DNA of 64,000 nt from WRMS01 sp038562165 (lineage in GTDB: Bacteria > Bacillota > Peptococcia > DRI-13 > UBA5745). The DNA lies in the NCBI GenBank assembly GCA_038562165.1, contig JBCFAO010000011.1:29236-93235 (forward strand). The letters are read 5' to 3'. The notes under the pieces are model-generated. The model was not told the DNA's origin. It saw only the letters and a program-made list of their open reading frames with translations, and did not search any database. The translations under genes were made by a program, and so were the position numbers. Below, one piece after another: positions 24,957 through 33,800 of the stretch. Numbering within the stretch: position 1 is the stretch's first letter; every line of letters begins with the position of its first letter.

Positions 24957-25910
24957 ATGACGGAAAAGATCAGGATAGGCATTGTTGGCTACGGTAATCT
25001 GGGCAAGGGTGCGGAAAAGGCTGTCAAATACAATCCGGATTTTGAACTGGTCAAGATTTTTGCCGTACAAACGCCTAATCAATTGGAAGAGATGAAGGAG
25101 TATATTGGTAAAATTGATATTATGCTTCTATGCATCGGCTCAGCTACAGACCTCCCTCAGCAGACTCCCGAAATAGCCAAGATGTTCAATACGGTGGATA
25201 CCTTCGATACCCACGCCAAGATACCTGAGTATTTTGCAGCCGTGGATGCTGCTGCCCGCCAATCCGATAAGCTGTCTATGATATCCACCGGCTGGGATCC
25301 CGGATTGTTTTCAATTATGCGGGTCATGATGGAAGCGGCAGTGCCGGCAGGTAAAACCTACACCTTTTGGGGTAGGGGGGTTAGCCAGGGCCATAGCGAA
25401 GCTATGCGCCGCCTGCCGGGAGTTTTGGATGCCAGAGAGTATACGATTCCGGTGGAAGCCACCTTGGAAGAAGTCCGCAAAGGGGATATGAAAGAGTATA
25501 CTCCCCGCCAGATGCATAAAAGAGATTGTTTCGTCGTAGCCGAGGCCGGGGCAGACTTGGCGGCTCTGGAAAAGCAAATCGTTACCATGCCCAATTACTT
25601 TGAGCCTTACGAGACGACGGTTACTTTTATGGATATGGAAAGCTTCCAAAAAGAACACAGCTCTTTACCTCACGGCGGTTTTGTCATTCGTTCCGGTGTC
25701 ACCGGAGAGGGCTCCAATAAAGAACTAATGGAATTCTTTGTCAAGCTGGATTGCAATCCCGAATTTACTTCCAGTGTCATGCTTAGTTTTTGCCGGGCGG
25801 CCTGGCGCTTGTATAAGGATGGCCGCCGGGGTGCAGTGACGGTTTTCGATGTACCTATCGGTTATCTGTCTGCGAAGAATAGTGAGTCTTTAAGAGAAAG
25901 CAGTTTGTAA
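24957..25910 (+). CDS. ddh: meso-diaminopimelate D-dehydrogenase
   Basis: Ddh reversibly makes meso-diaminopimelate from tetrahydrodipicolinate, ammonia and NADPH, bypassing the four-step succinylase or acetylase routes to lysine and cell wall. The 317-residue protein matches the Corynebacterium enzyme closely: nucleotide loop IVGYGNLGKG at residues 8-17, CIGSATDLPQQ, the substrate-binding STGWDPGLFS, FWGRGVSQGHSEAMRR and MPHGG-like LPHGGFVI. ATG 24957 has GGGGAGG 11 bases upstream. It is just upstream of the liv transporter operon and downstream of the sigma-54 activator. A catabolic role, deaminating meso-DAP, is possible. Confidence 0.95.
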   Translation: MTEKIRIGIVGYGNLGKGAEKAVKYNPDFELVKIFAVQTPNQLEEMKEYIGKIDIMLLCIGSATDLPQQTPEIAKMFNTVDTFDTHAKIPEYFAAVDAAARQSDKLSMISTGWDPGLFSIMRVMMEAAVPAGKTYTFWGRGVSQGHSEAMRRLPGVLDAREYTIPVEATLEEVRKGDMKEYTPRQMHKRDCFVVAEAGADLAALEKQIVTMPNYFEPYETTVTFMDMESFQKEHSSLPHGGFVIRSGVTGEGSNKELMEFFVKLDCNPEFTSSVMLSFCRAAWRLYKDGRRGAVTVFDVPIGYLSAKNSESLRESSL

Positions 25911-26022
25911 GAGATTTCGGAAATTATTTCTTTTTACTAACGAAAAGAAGGAAGATTACAAAACAGAACGAATACTTTATATCGTATTATGCCGTTCGCA
26001 AACTTTGAGGGAGGGTAAACGA

Positions 26023-27231
26023 ATGAAAAGAATCAAGAAAACGGTATCTCTATTGTTGATGGCAATCCTGGTAGTCTCTTTAGCTGCTTGTGGCGGCACA
26101 AGCACTCCGCCGGCAGGTACAGGCGGCAGTTCCGGTGGCTCCGACGAGAATAAGCCTATTCTAATCGGCCACGAAGTAGCTTTGACCGGCGGTTCCGCTC
26201 TCTGGGGCCAATCGGAGAAAAACGCCCTGGACATGGAAATTGAGAAGATCAATGCCGCCGGCGGCGTTCTGGGCAGAGAGTTGAAGCTTATCGCTTATGA
26301 CAACAAGGCCGAACAGGCCGAAGGCGTCAGCGTAGCCAACCGCTTGGTTCAAGACGGCGTTATTGCCGTTATCGGACCTGCTCAATCCGGTGTAGGTATT
26401 GCTGCTTCCGCTGTTTTTGAAGAAGCGAAGATCGTCATGATTGCAACTACCGCTACTAATGAGAAGCTGACTGTACCCGAAGGTCAAACCGAGCCCCTGA
26501 AGTACATTTTCCGGTCCTGCTTCATCGATCCTTATCAGGGTTCCGTAGCTGCCACCTTTGCTTTGCAGGATCTGAAGATCACCAAAGCCGGTATTCTGAA
26601 GGATGTAGGCTCCGACTACTCCACTTACCTGGCCAAGTATTTTTCTGACACCTTCACTGCCGGCGGCGGCACCATCGTAGCCGACGAATCCTTCCGTACC
26701 GATGAGTTGGAGTACAAAGCCCAGTTGTCCAAAATCAAAGACGCCGGCGCCGAGCTCCTCTTTATCCCCACCATGCAGAAGGAAGCCGGTCTGGCTATGA
26801 AGCAGGCTCGTGAGCTGGGTATGGAATGCTACTTCCTGGGCGGCGACGCTTGGGCCAGTGACGAGTTAGTCCAATTGGGCGGCTCTGCCACCGAGGGCGG
26901 CTACTTCGTTAACATCGCCAGCCTGGAAGACCCCGCTATTGCTCAATGGGTAGAAGAGTACACCGCTAAGTGGGGCAAAGCTCCCACCATGCCCAACCCT
27001 GTGCTGGCCGTAGACGGCCTGTTGGCTATCGTAGAAGCCATCAAAGCCACCGAGAGCACCGATCCTACTGCTATTGCCGAGTGGCTGGCCAACTGCAAAG
27101 ACGTGCCTGTGCTCACCGGCAAGCTGACTATCGATCCTGCCAGTCATAATCCTCTTGGCAAGCCCGCCGTTATTGAGACGGTTAAAGACGGCAAATTCGT
27201 CTTCCACAAGGGCGTAACTGCTGCCGAGTAG
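26023..27231 (+). CDS. livK: branched-chain amino acid ABC transporter, substrate-binding lipoprotein
   Basis: A 402-residue periplasmic-binding-protein family lipoprotein. The signal peptide ends in the lipobox LAAC with the lipidated cysteine near residue 22, followed by a Gly/Ser/Pro linker and the LivK/LivJ fold (ILIGHEVALTGGSALWG; NRLVQDGVIAVIGPAQSG). ATG 26023 has GAGGGAGGG six bases upstream; an in-frame TTG at 26005 falls inside that site. The substrate may be a branched-chain amino acid, another amino acid or an amide, since the family is broad. It is first in a five-gene operon and is separated from livH by a strong hairpin that would lower downstream expression. Confidence 0.93.
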   Translation: MKRIKKTVSLLLMAILVVSLAACGGTSTPPAGTGGSSGGSDENKPILIGHEVALTGGSALWGQSEKNALDMEIEKINAAGGVLGRELKLIAYDNKAEQAEGVSVANRLVQDGVIAVIGPAQSGVGIAASAVFEEAKIVMIATTATNEKLTVPEGQTEPLKYIFRSCFIDPYQGSVAATFALQDLKITKAGILKDVGSDYSTYLAKYFSDTFTAGGGTIVADESFRTDELEYKAQLSKIKDAGAELLFIPTMQKEAGLAMKQARELGMECYFLGGDAWASDELVQLGGSATEGGYFVNIASLEDPAIAQWVEEYTAKWGKAPTMPNPVLAVDGLLAIVEAIKATESTDPTAIAEWLANCKDVPVLTGKLTIDPASHNPLGKPAVIETVKDGKFVFHKGVTAAE

Positions 27232-27277
27232 TCCCTGTTCTAAAACCCCAGCGGGCCCCCTTTCAGCGGGACCGATT

Positions 27278-27311
27278 CGGATGGCCGCCTCGGCGGCCAT
27301 CCGGAGTTTTT
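27278..27311 (+). terminator. intercistronic terminator/attenuator between livK and livH
   Basis: A 12-bp perfect stem CGGATGGCCGCC / GGCGGCCATCCG (27278-27303) with almost no loop is followed by GAGTTTTT. Partial read-through here would give more binding protein than permease. Confidence 0.75.
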
Positions 27312-27413
27312 AGTACTCTGTAACCCTAAAAGTCTACATCTGCTTGCGCATCTGTGACAGCTTTTAGGAGCCACAAAGTACTTTAGCTAAGCAAAGGAGG
27401 GAGATGTTCCCTA

Positions 27414-28298
27414 ATGAATTTTTCCTTGATCTTTCAGACCCTGGTCACCGGACTGGCTATCGGCGGTATCTACTCCTTGATGGCTGTAGGCTACTCTCTG
27501 ATTTTCAGCATTTTGAATTTCAGTAACTTTGCTTACGGTATGGTGATCATGCTGGCATCTTTTATGGGGTATTTTGCCATGAGCAAGCTCCATGTAGGCA
27601 TGGGCGTAGCCCTCTTTTTGGCTATGATCGGCGCCGGCGCTCTCAGCTTCTTTAATGAACGGGTAGCATATAGTTCTTTGCGAAAACGGCATGCACCCCC
27701 TCTTTATTTTATGATCAGCGCCATGGGTACGGCAATTTTTCTGGAAAATATGGTGTACGCCACCATCGGTTCCCAATACAATGCCTACCCTCAGATATTT
27801 GAGGTTCCTACCGTGACCATATTTGGAGCCTCCTTGGGTAAAATGGATTTATTTGCTATCGTTTTTTCCATCATTGCTATTTATGGTTTGAATTATTTCA
27901 TTCAGCATACGAGGACAGGCATCTCCATTCGAGCTGCGTCTTACGATTCCACCGTGGCGGAGATCAACGGTGTCAATTTGGGCGCCGTCATTGGCCTGGT
28001 CTTTGTGCTGGCCGGTTTGTTTGCCGGTATCTCCGGCGTTTTTCTGGGTATAAAGTACATGGCTTATCCCAATATGGGCTGGATCACCAATAAGGCTTAT
28101 GTAGCGGCGGTAATCGGCGGTTTGGGCAGCCTGCCCGGGGCCGTGGTAGGCGGTATTATCCTGGGGGTTTTGGAGTCTTTCGTTTCCGTATATGTATCCT
28201 CCACCCTGAGGGACGTTTTCAGTTTTGGTACCCTCATCATTTTCCTGGTATTTATGCCATCCGGGCTCTTTGGCAAATACCTGGAAGAGAAGGTTTAA
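27414..28298 (+). CDS. livH: branched-chain amino acid ABC transporter permease
   Basis: A 294-residue inner-membrane permease with about eight hydrophobic segments. Family features are GLAIGGIYSLMAVGYSLIF near residue 12, the EINGVNLGAVIGLVFVLAG block near 185, and AAVIGGLGSLPGAVVGGIILG near 230, the loop that contacts the ATPase. AAGGAGGGA precedes ATG 27414 by 10 bases. It pairs with LivM to form the translocation channel. It lies 183 bases after livK, beyond the hairpin, and 11 bases before livM. Confidence 0.94.
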   Translation: MNFSLIFQTLVTGLAIGGIYSLMAVGYSLIFSILNFSNFAYGMVIMLASFMGYFAMSKLHVGMGVALFLAMIGAGALSFFNERVAYSSLRKRHAPPLYFMISAMGTAIFLENMVYATIGSQYNAYPQIFEVPTVTIFGASLGKMDLFAIVFSIIAIYGLNYFIQHTRTGISIRAASYDSTVAEINGVNLGAVIGLVFVLAGLFAGISGVFLGIKYMAYPNMGWITNKAYVAAVIGGLGSLPGAVVGGIILGVLESFVSVYVSSTLRDVFSFGTLIIFLVFMPSGLFGKYLEEKV

Positions 28299-28309
28299 GG
28301 AGGTAGCTC

Positions 28310-29191
28310 ATGTACATACAAGTAGTCATCATTTTATGCATGATCAATGCCATATCGGCTGTAGGACTGGCGGTGTTTACCGGTTTTACGGGCTTAATGT
28401 CCCTGGGACATGCCGCCTTTATGGCCGTAGGCGCTTATACCTGCGCCATTGCTACGAAAACCTTCGGCATACCTTTTATTATCGCTCTTCCTATGTCGGC
28501 TCTGATGGCCGGCCTGGTCAGCCTGGTCATCGGTATTCCCACTCTGCGGGCCAAGCTGCGCAGCGACTATTTCACCATTGCCACATTGGGTTTTGGTGAG
28601 GCTATGCGGGTTATTTTAGAAAACCTGCCTATTACCAACGGCGCCAGAGGTATGGCCGGCCTGGCTCATTACTCGGTTTTGCCTACGGTAACGGTGATCT
28701 TTGTTATCGTGGTGTTTTTTACAAAGAACTTTATCTTTTCCCGTTATGGCCGCATGGCTGTAGCTATCCGGGAAGATCATATTGCGGCGGAAATGGCAGG
28801 TATTAACCTGTTTCAGGTGCGTCTGCGCTCCCTGTTTTACAGTGCGGCCTGCGCCGGTATCGGCGGTGCTTTAATGGCTCACCACATCCGTTTCATTCAG
28901 CCTAACATGTTTACTAATGTCCAATCCACTTTGCTTACGGCTACAGTAGTGGCCGGCGGTATGGGCAGTATCACCGGACCGATTATAGCGGCCTTTATCT
29001 TCGTCATGGTGCCCGAGGTTCTGCGGGTAGCCGAAATGTGGCGTCTGGTGGCCTACGGCGCTTTGCTGGTGGCTATTATGGTTCTGCGGCCCCAGGGCAT
29101 CATGGGTTACCGGGAGTTTTCCATTAACGGCATTATCCGCTACTTCCGGAATTTGGGGACAAAACAGGATAAAGGGGGTACGGTCTCATGA
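28310..29191 (+). CDS. livM: branched-chain amino acid ABC transporter permease
   Basis: A 293-residue permease, partner of LivH, with eight or nine hydrophobic segments. The conserved TGFTGLMSLGHAAFMAVGAYT is near residue 25, and the ATPase-contact region is VVAGGMGSITGPIIAAF near 220. AAGGAGG lies eight bases before ATG 28310. Its stop overlaps the livG start (ATGA), so the two are translationally coupled. Confidence 0.94.
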   Translation: MYIQVVIILCMINAISAVGLAVFTGFTGLMSLGHAAFMAVGAYTCAIATKTFGIPFIIALPMSALMAGLVSLVIGIPTLRAKLRSDYFTIATLGFGEAMRVILENLPITNGARGMAGLAHYSVLPTVTVIFVIVVFFTKNFIFSRYGRMAVAIREDHIAAEMAGINLFQVRLRSLFYSAACAGIGGALMAHHIRFIQPNMFTNVQSTLLTATVVAGGMGSITGPIIAAFIFVMVPEVLRVAEMWRLVAYGALLVAIMVLRPQGIMGYREFSINGIIRYFRNLGTKQDKGGTVS

Positions 29192-29982
29192 GCATCAGCC
29201 TGGAAATTAAAAACCTGAGCAAGAGCTTTGGCGGTATTGTGGCGGTGGAGGATCTGACCTTCAATATCAAGTCCGGAGAGGTTATGGGAATCATCGGTCC
29301 CAACGGCGCCGGCAAAACCACGGTATTCAACTTGATCACCGGCGTCTATCAGCCTACAAAAGGACAAATCATTTACAAGGGCAAGGACATTACCGGTCAT
29401 CAGCCGGATGAGATTGTCAAGCTGGGCATCGCCCGGACCTTTCAAAACGTCCGGTTGTTTAAAAACCTCTCGGCTATGGAGAATGTGGTAACGGCTCTGG
29501 ACTTAAAGAATCCTATGTACAATTTGGCTTCAACCTTTTTCCTCAACTGGCCTTTTATTCCCGGTAAGGTCAAGCGCTGTGAAAAAGAACTGCGGGAAAA
29601 GGCTTTGCATTTTCTGGATCTGGTAGGTATCGCCGATCATGCTCAGAAGCAGGCCAATGCCTTACCTTACGGCTTGCAGCGCAAGCTGGAGATTGCCAGA
29701 GCTTTGGCCCTGGAACCCGAGCTGCTGCTCCTTGATGAGCCTGCCGCCGGCATGAATCCGGAAGAATCCATGGAATTAAGCCGTTTGATCAAAGAGATCC
29801 AGCAGAAGCTTAATCTGACGGTATTTTTGATTGAGCACCATATGGATTTGGTTATGGAGATCTGTGATCATCTATATGTGATCAACTTTGGCCGGGAGCT
29901 GGCCGAGGGCAATCCCGAAGAAATTCAGGCCAATCCTGCTGTGCTGAAGGCCTACCTGGGGGAGGGACGCAAAGGTGCTTAA
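29188..29982 (+). CDS. livG: branched-chain amino acid ABC transporter ATP-binding protein
   Basis: A 264-residue ATPase. Walker A is GPNGAGKTT near residue 37; the signature is replaced by the LivG-type LPYGLQRKLEIARAL, and Walker B is LLLLDEPAAGMNP, with the switch histidine in EHHMD. A long helical insert follows the Q-loop (residues about 100-130), normal for LivG. It starts at the ATG of an ATGA overlap with livM and overlaps livF by 8 bases. Confidence 0.95.
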   Translation: MSISLEIKNLSKSFGGIVAVEDLTFNIKSGEVMGIIGPNGAGKTTVFNLITGVYQPTKGQIIYKGKDITGHQPDEIVKLGIARTFQNVRLFKNLSAMENVVTALDLKNPMYNLASTFFLNWPFIPGKVKRCEKELREKALHFLDLVGIADHAQKQANALPYGLQRKLEIARALALEPELLLLDEPAAGMNPEESMELSRLIKEIQQKLNLTVFLIEHHMDLVMEICDHLYVINFGRELAEGNPEEIQANPAVLKAYLGEGRKGA

Positions 29983-30700
29983 TATCGATCAAATCAACGT
30001 ATTTTATGGCCGTATCCATGCACTGCGGGATGTGTCCATGGTGGTAGAACCCGGTAAAGTGGTTTCTCTGGTAGGCGCTAATGGCGCCGGCAAATCCACG
30101 CTGATGATGACTTTGGCCGGCGTATTGAAATCGAAAACCGGCAGCATCACCTATGAAGGCAAACCCTTGGAGAAGGAAGCCCACCGGGTGCTGTCCCAGG
30201 GTATAAGCCTGGTGCCGGAGCGCCGCCGCCTTTATGCCAACCTCACCGTAAGAGAAAATCTGCTGATGGGAGCCCATTTGCGGCGGGATAAAGAAGGTAT
30301 TCAGCAAGATATGGAGAAGATGATGAACCTTTTCCCCATCATCAGGGAGAGGGTCAAGCAATACGCCGGTACCTTATCCGGCGGTGAGCAGCAAATGGTG
30401 GCTATTGCCAGGGGCTTGATGAGCCGCCCGAAGATTCTTCTGATGGACGAACCGTCTCTAGGCTTGGCTCCCCTGATCATCCAGCAGGTATTTGATATTA
30501 TTACTGAGCTTAAATCCCAGGGTATGACGATTTTGCTGGCGGAGCAAAACGCTTTCCAGGCTCTGGAGATTTCCGATAATGCCTATGTATTGGAAACGGG
30601 CAAGATCACCCTTTCCGGCACCGGTGAGGAACTGCTCAACGATCCCCGGGTTCAGGAAGCTTATCTGGGTGTAAAAGCCAAGACCATTGAGCAGGTCTAA
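29975..30700 (+). CDS. livF: branched-chain amino acid ABC transporter ATP-binding protein
   Basis: A 241-residue ATPase, the second nucleotide-binding subunit. Walker A is GANGAGKST near residue 36, the LivF-type signature is LSGGEQQMVAIARGLM, and Walker B is ILLMDEPSLGLAP. Translation starts at GTG 29975 inside the end of livG. It completes the transporter (LivK, LivH, LivM, LivG, LivF) that brings branched-chain or related amino acids into the cell. No terminator was seen before the following secreted-protein gene. Confidence 0.95.
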   Translation: MLNIDQINVFYGRIHALRDVSMVVEPGKVVSLVGANGAGKSTLMMTLAGVLKSKTGSITYEGKPLEKEAHRVLSQGISLVPERRRLYANLTVRENLLMGAHLRRDKEGIQQDMEKMMNLFPIIRERVKQYAGTLSGGEQQMVAIARGLMSRPKILLMDEPSLGLAPLIIQQVFDIITELKSQGMTILLAEQNAFQALEISDNAYVLETGKITLSGTGEELLNDPRVQEAYLGVKAKTIEQV

Positions 30701-30729
30701 GAAAAGAGAAAGTTGCGGGGAGAGGGACC

Positions 30730-30798
30730 ATGGGAAAAGCAAACCTAAATGCAAGGAGGTGCGGGCTTAGGAAAACCGGGCTGGAAAGGAGAGTGTAA
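30730..30798 (+). CDS. possible 22-residue peptide, Arg-rich
   Basis: ATG 30730 follows GGGGAGAGGGA at a good distance and opens a 22-codon frame rich in Arg and Lys (RRCGLRKTGLERRV at the end), stopping at 30796. It lies in the 165-base gap between livF and the large secreted protein. It could be a leader peptide or chance; nothing else supports it. Confidence 0.25.
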   Translation: MGKANLNARRCGLRKTGLERRV

Positions 30799-30865
30799 GC
30801 GGCAGAGAAACAGAAAAATTGAAGAGCGCCCAGGGGATCTGGTATGAAAAGAAAGAGGCGAGACA

Positions 30866-33800
30866 ATGAGGAAACGTGTTAGCTTAGCGTTGATTTTAAT
30901 GTTGTTGTTCTCTCTGATACCGCCCATGCCGGCGGCGGCTGCTGATGGAGCAGCAATCCAGAATGAAGTCGCGATTATGGAGTTGCCTGGCGCAAAAGAA
31001 TTGATTGATCTCTACGAACACTATCTTAAAGCGGCAAATACCTATAACAAACTTGATTATGCGGAACTGGATGTGCGGGCCTTCCGCCACGACACCATGG
31101 AACCTCTGATCCTGCAATGGGCGGATCATGAGGATTTTGAGGTGGAAGTGGTGGGCCGCTCCACCAATGGCCTGCCCATTTATTTGATCAGTTATGGGCA
31201 CGGGGCGACTCCTGTGTTTCTGTGGTCTCAGATGCACGGGAATGAAGCTTCCGCTACCCGGGCGCTGTTTACTTTGTTCGAGTTCCTGGCCGATGACGGC
31301 GGGCAAAACGACGAGTTGCGGCAGACAATCAAGGAAAACCTAGCCCTGTATTTCATTCCCATGGTCAATCCCGACGGAGCCAATATCTATCAGCGGCGCA
31401 ACGCCAATGATTTGGATATCAACCGCTACGCCGGTGATACCCGTCCCACCAGTGTTTCCGATAGTGATTTTGATGACTGGCCCGATGATTTTGAAGATCT
31501 GCCGGATCCGGTGGAAGCCGAGATTCTCTGGGAAGTACGCAACCGGGTCCACCCTAACGCTAAAGATGTAAAATTCGGTTTTAACCTCCACGATCAAGGG
31601 GAGTATACCGCCGTGGGAAGCGGTGGCGAAAAGCTGGCCACCTTATCTTTCCTGGCGCCGGCCATTGATGGCGGAGCCGGTAACCTAACCGGGACCTATG
31701 AAGAACAGATAGAGAAACAAAAAGTAAGGACAATTGACCAGACCAGGGCCGACGCCATGGCGGTAATCACCGGCATCAACGAGATGCTGCAGGAAGAGGA
31801 AGGGATTCCCGGCCAGGTGGGCCGTTACGGCGACGATTTTGGCGAGCGCTATTTCGGCGATACCTTCACCATGGCGGGGACCAGCGTCATCCTGATTGAG
31901 TCTGCCGGCTACGCCAATGACGAGGAAAAGCAGACTCAAAGACAGCTAAACTTTATGGCCATATTGCGGGGTCTGGCGGAAATGGCCACCGGCAACTACG
32001 AAAACTATTATGAAAAAAGGCAGCCGGGAGAAAGCTACACAGTACCTGATTTTGAAAAGTATTTCAAGATTCCCGACTGCGGTAACGCCAGCCATGCTGA
32101 GCTGGCCCTAAACGGTGTAAAGATTGAAGGCCAGGGAGACCAGGCCTACAATATGCTGATCCGGCGTAATGTGAGCCTGGATACTCAGGGCTTTGTTTAC
32201 GCCAATGATCTCGATCCCGATACTAACGAGTATCCGGATATCGACTGGTATGCCCGGGGGCATATTTATCGGGTAGAGCAAACTTCAACCCCTTCTCCCT
32301 TTGGCAATGAGCAGTTCTATGCCGATGGCCGCTATACGGCGGTGCCAGGCAGAGAAGCGGCTCCTGAGTATTTTTATGGAAACCCCTCGAATCCGTCGGC
32401 AACCCAATACTTGTACGGTTACACTTACGACAAGATAGGGGATATCAAGCCGGAAGATGCTTTGGCCCATCTGAGAAACGGGGAAATTGTGGTTCGGGTA
32501 AAGGAAGTACCGCAAGATATCCGGGAGCAAATCCATAATCTGCCTTTGCTGATCCTGGGGCCCAACCTACCGGCGGACAGGATTACGGAGTTGGATTTGA
32601 CGAAGGAGGGCAGCGCCGGCAGCACTCCTTTATCAACGACTGCTCCAGCTTATTTCTTTCTCAAAGACAGCAGCGGGATATTAAAGTATGCTGTGGTCAA
32701 CGGTTATTTGTTTGATATCGAAAATTTTAAGACGGTTTCCTCAAACGGTATTCCCCTGAAAATGAAGAACTTTGCTTATTTCGGGGAAGTACCGGATATC
32801 CATATGCGCTTCTGGAATCCTATCGCTATAGGCGCTTCATACAATGGTGTTCCCTATCCGGATGGCGGCCGGGTTCGCAATACGATGCAGCTCCATAAGC
32901 ATTTCCGGATTGCCGAGATGATGGAGGGAGACAGCAAAACTCTTCTCCTTGATCCCGGCGACACCAGTAATGTTGGCGGCGGCAGCCAGGTGAATGACGG
33001 CGCCAACAGCGTAGAGGCTACCAGCCAGGATACAAGCATCGCTACCGTAAAAGTGACGGCATGTACCCCTGCATTTAAAAACGAGTTGGAACCTATGCCG
33101 AATCCGGAGCGTGACTGGCAGGAATTGAAGATCACCGGTGTGAAACCAGGCACTACAAAAGTAGAGGTGCGGTGGACCGGCGGTTTACGGCATGGCAAAA
33201 CAGACATCATCACCGTTACCGTAACGCCGAAGGCAGGACCAGAGGACAATGAGTTACTGGCCATCAATCGGCCCCAACCCCTTACCATTGCCGCAGGATT
33301 GGCGAAAGACGACTTTGAGAAGCTGTTGCCCAAAGCGAATCTGATAACACTCTATGGCAATGTCCTGGCCGATGTGGAGTGGGATTTGAAGGAATACAGC
33401 CCCAGCAAGGTTGATCCATCTTTGACTATTACTGGTACCATCGACTTGACCGGTTACAAGAATCGCCGACCACCGACTAATGAAATTGAGATTCAAGTTA
33501 ATCTTAAGGCGACGGCAAGCAATCTTCCTGACGCAAAAGAATTGGAAGATTTGTACAGACACTATTATTTGGACAATAAAGACTTGGATGTACGGGCTTT
33601 CCGTCATGATGTGATTGTGCCCTTGATGCTGGACTTGGCCAAAGACGACGATTTTGAGATCAAAGAGGTGGGACGTTCCACCAACGGTCTCCCTATGTAT
33701 TTGCTGAAGTACGGCGACGGTAAAATCCCTGTCTTTGCCTGGTCCCAAATGCATGGCAACGAGGCTTCCGCTACTCGGGGCCTATTTACCTTGTTCGAAT

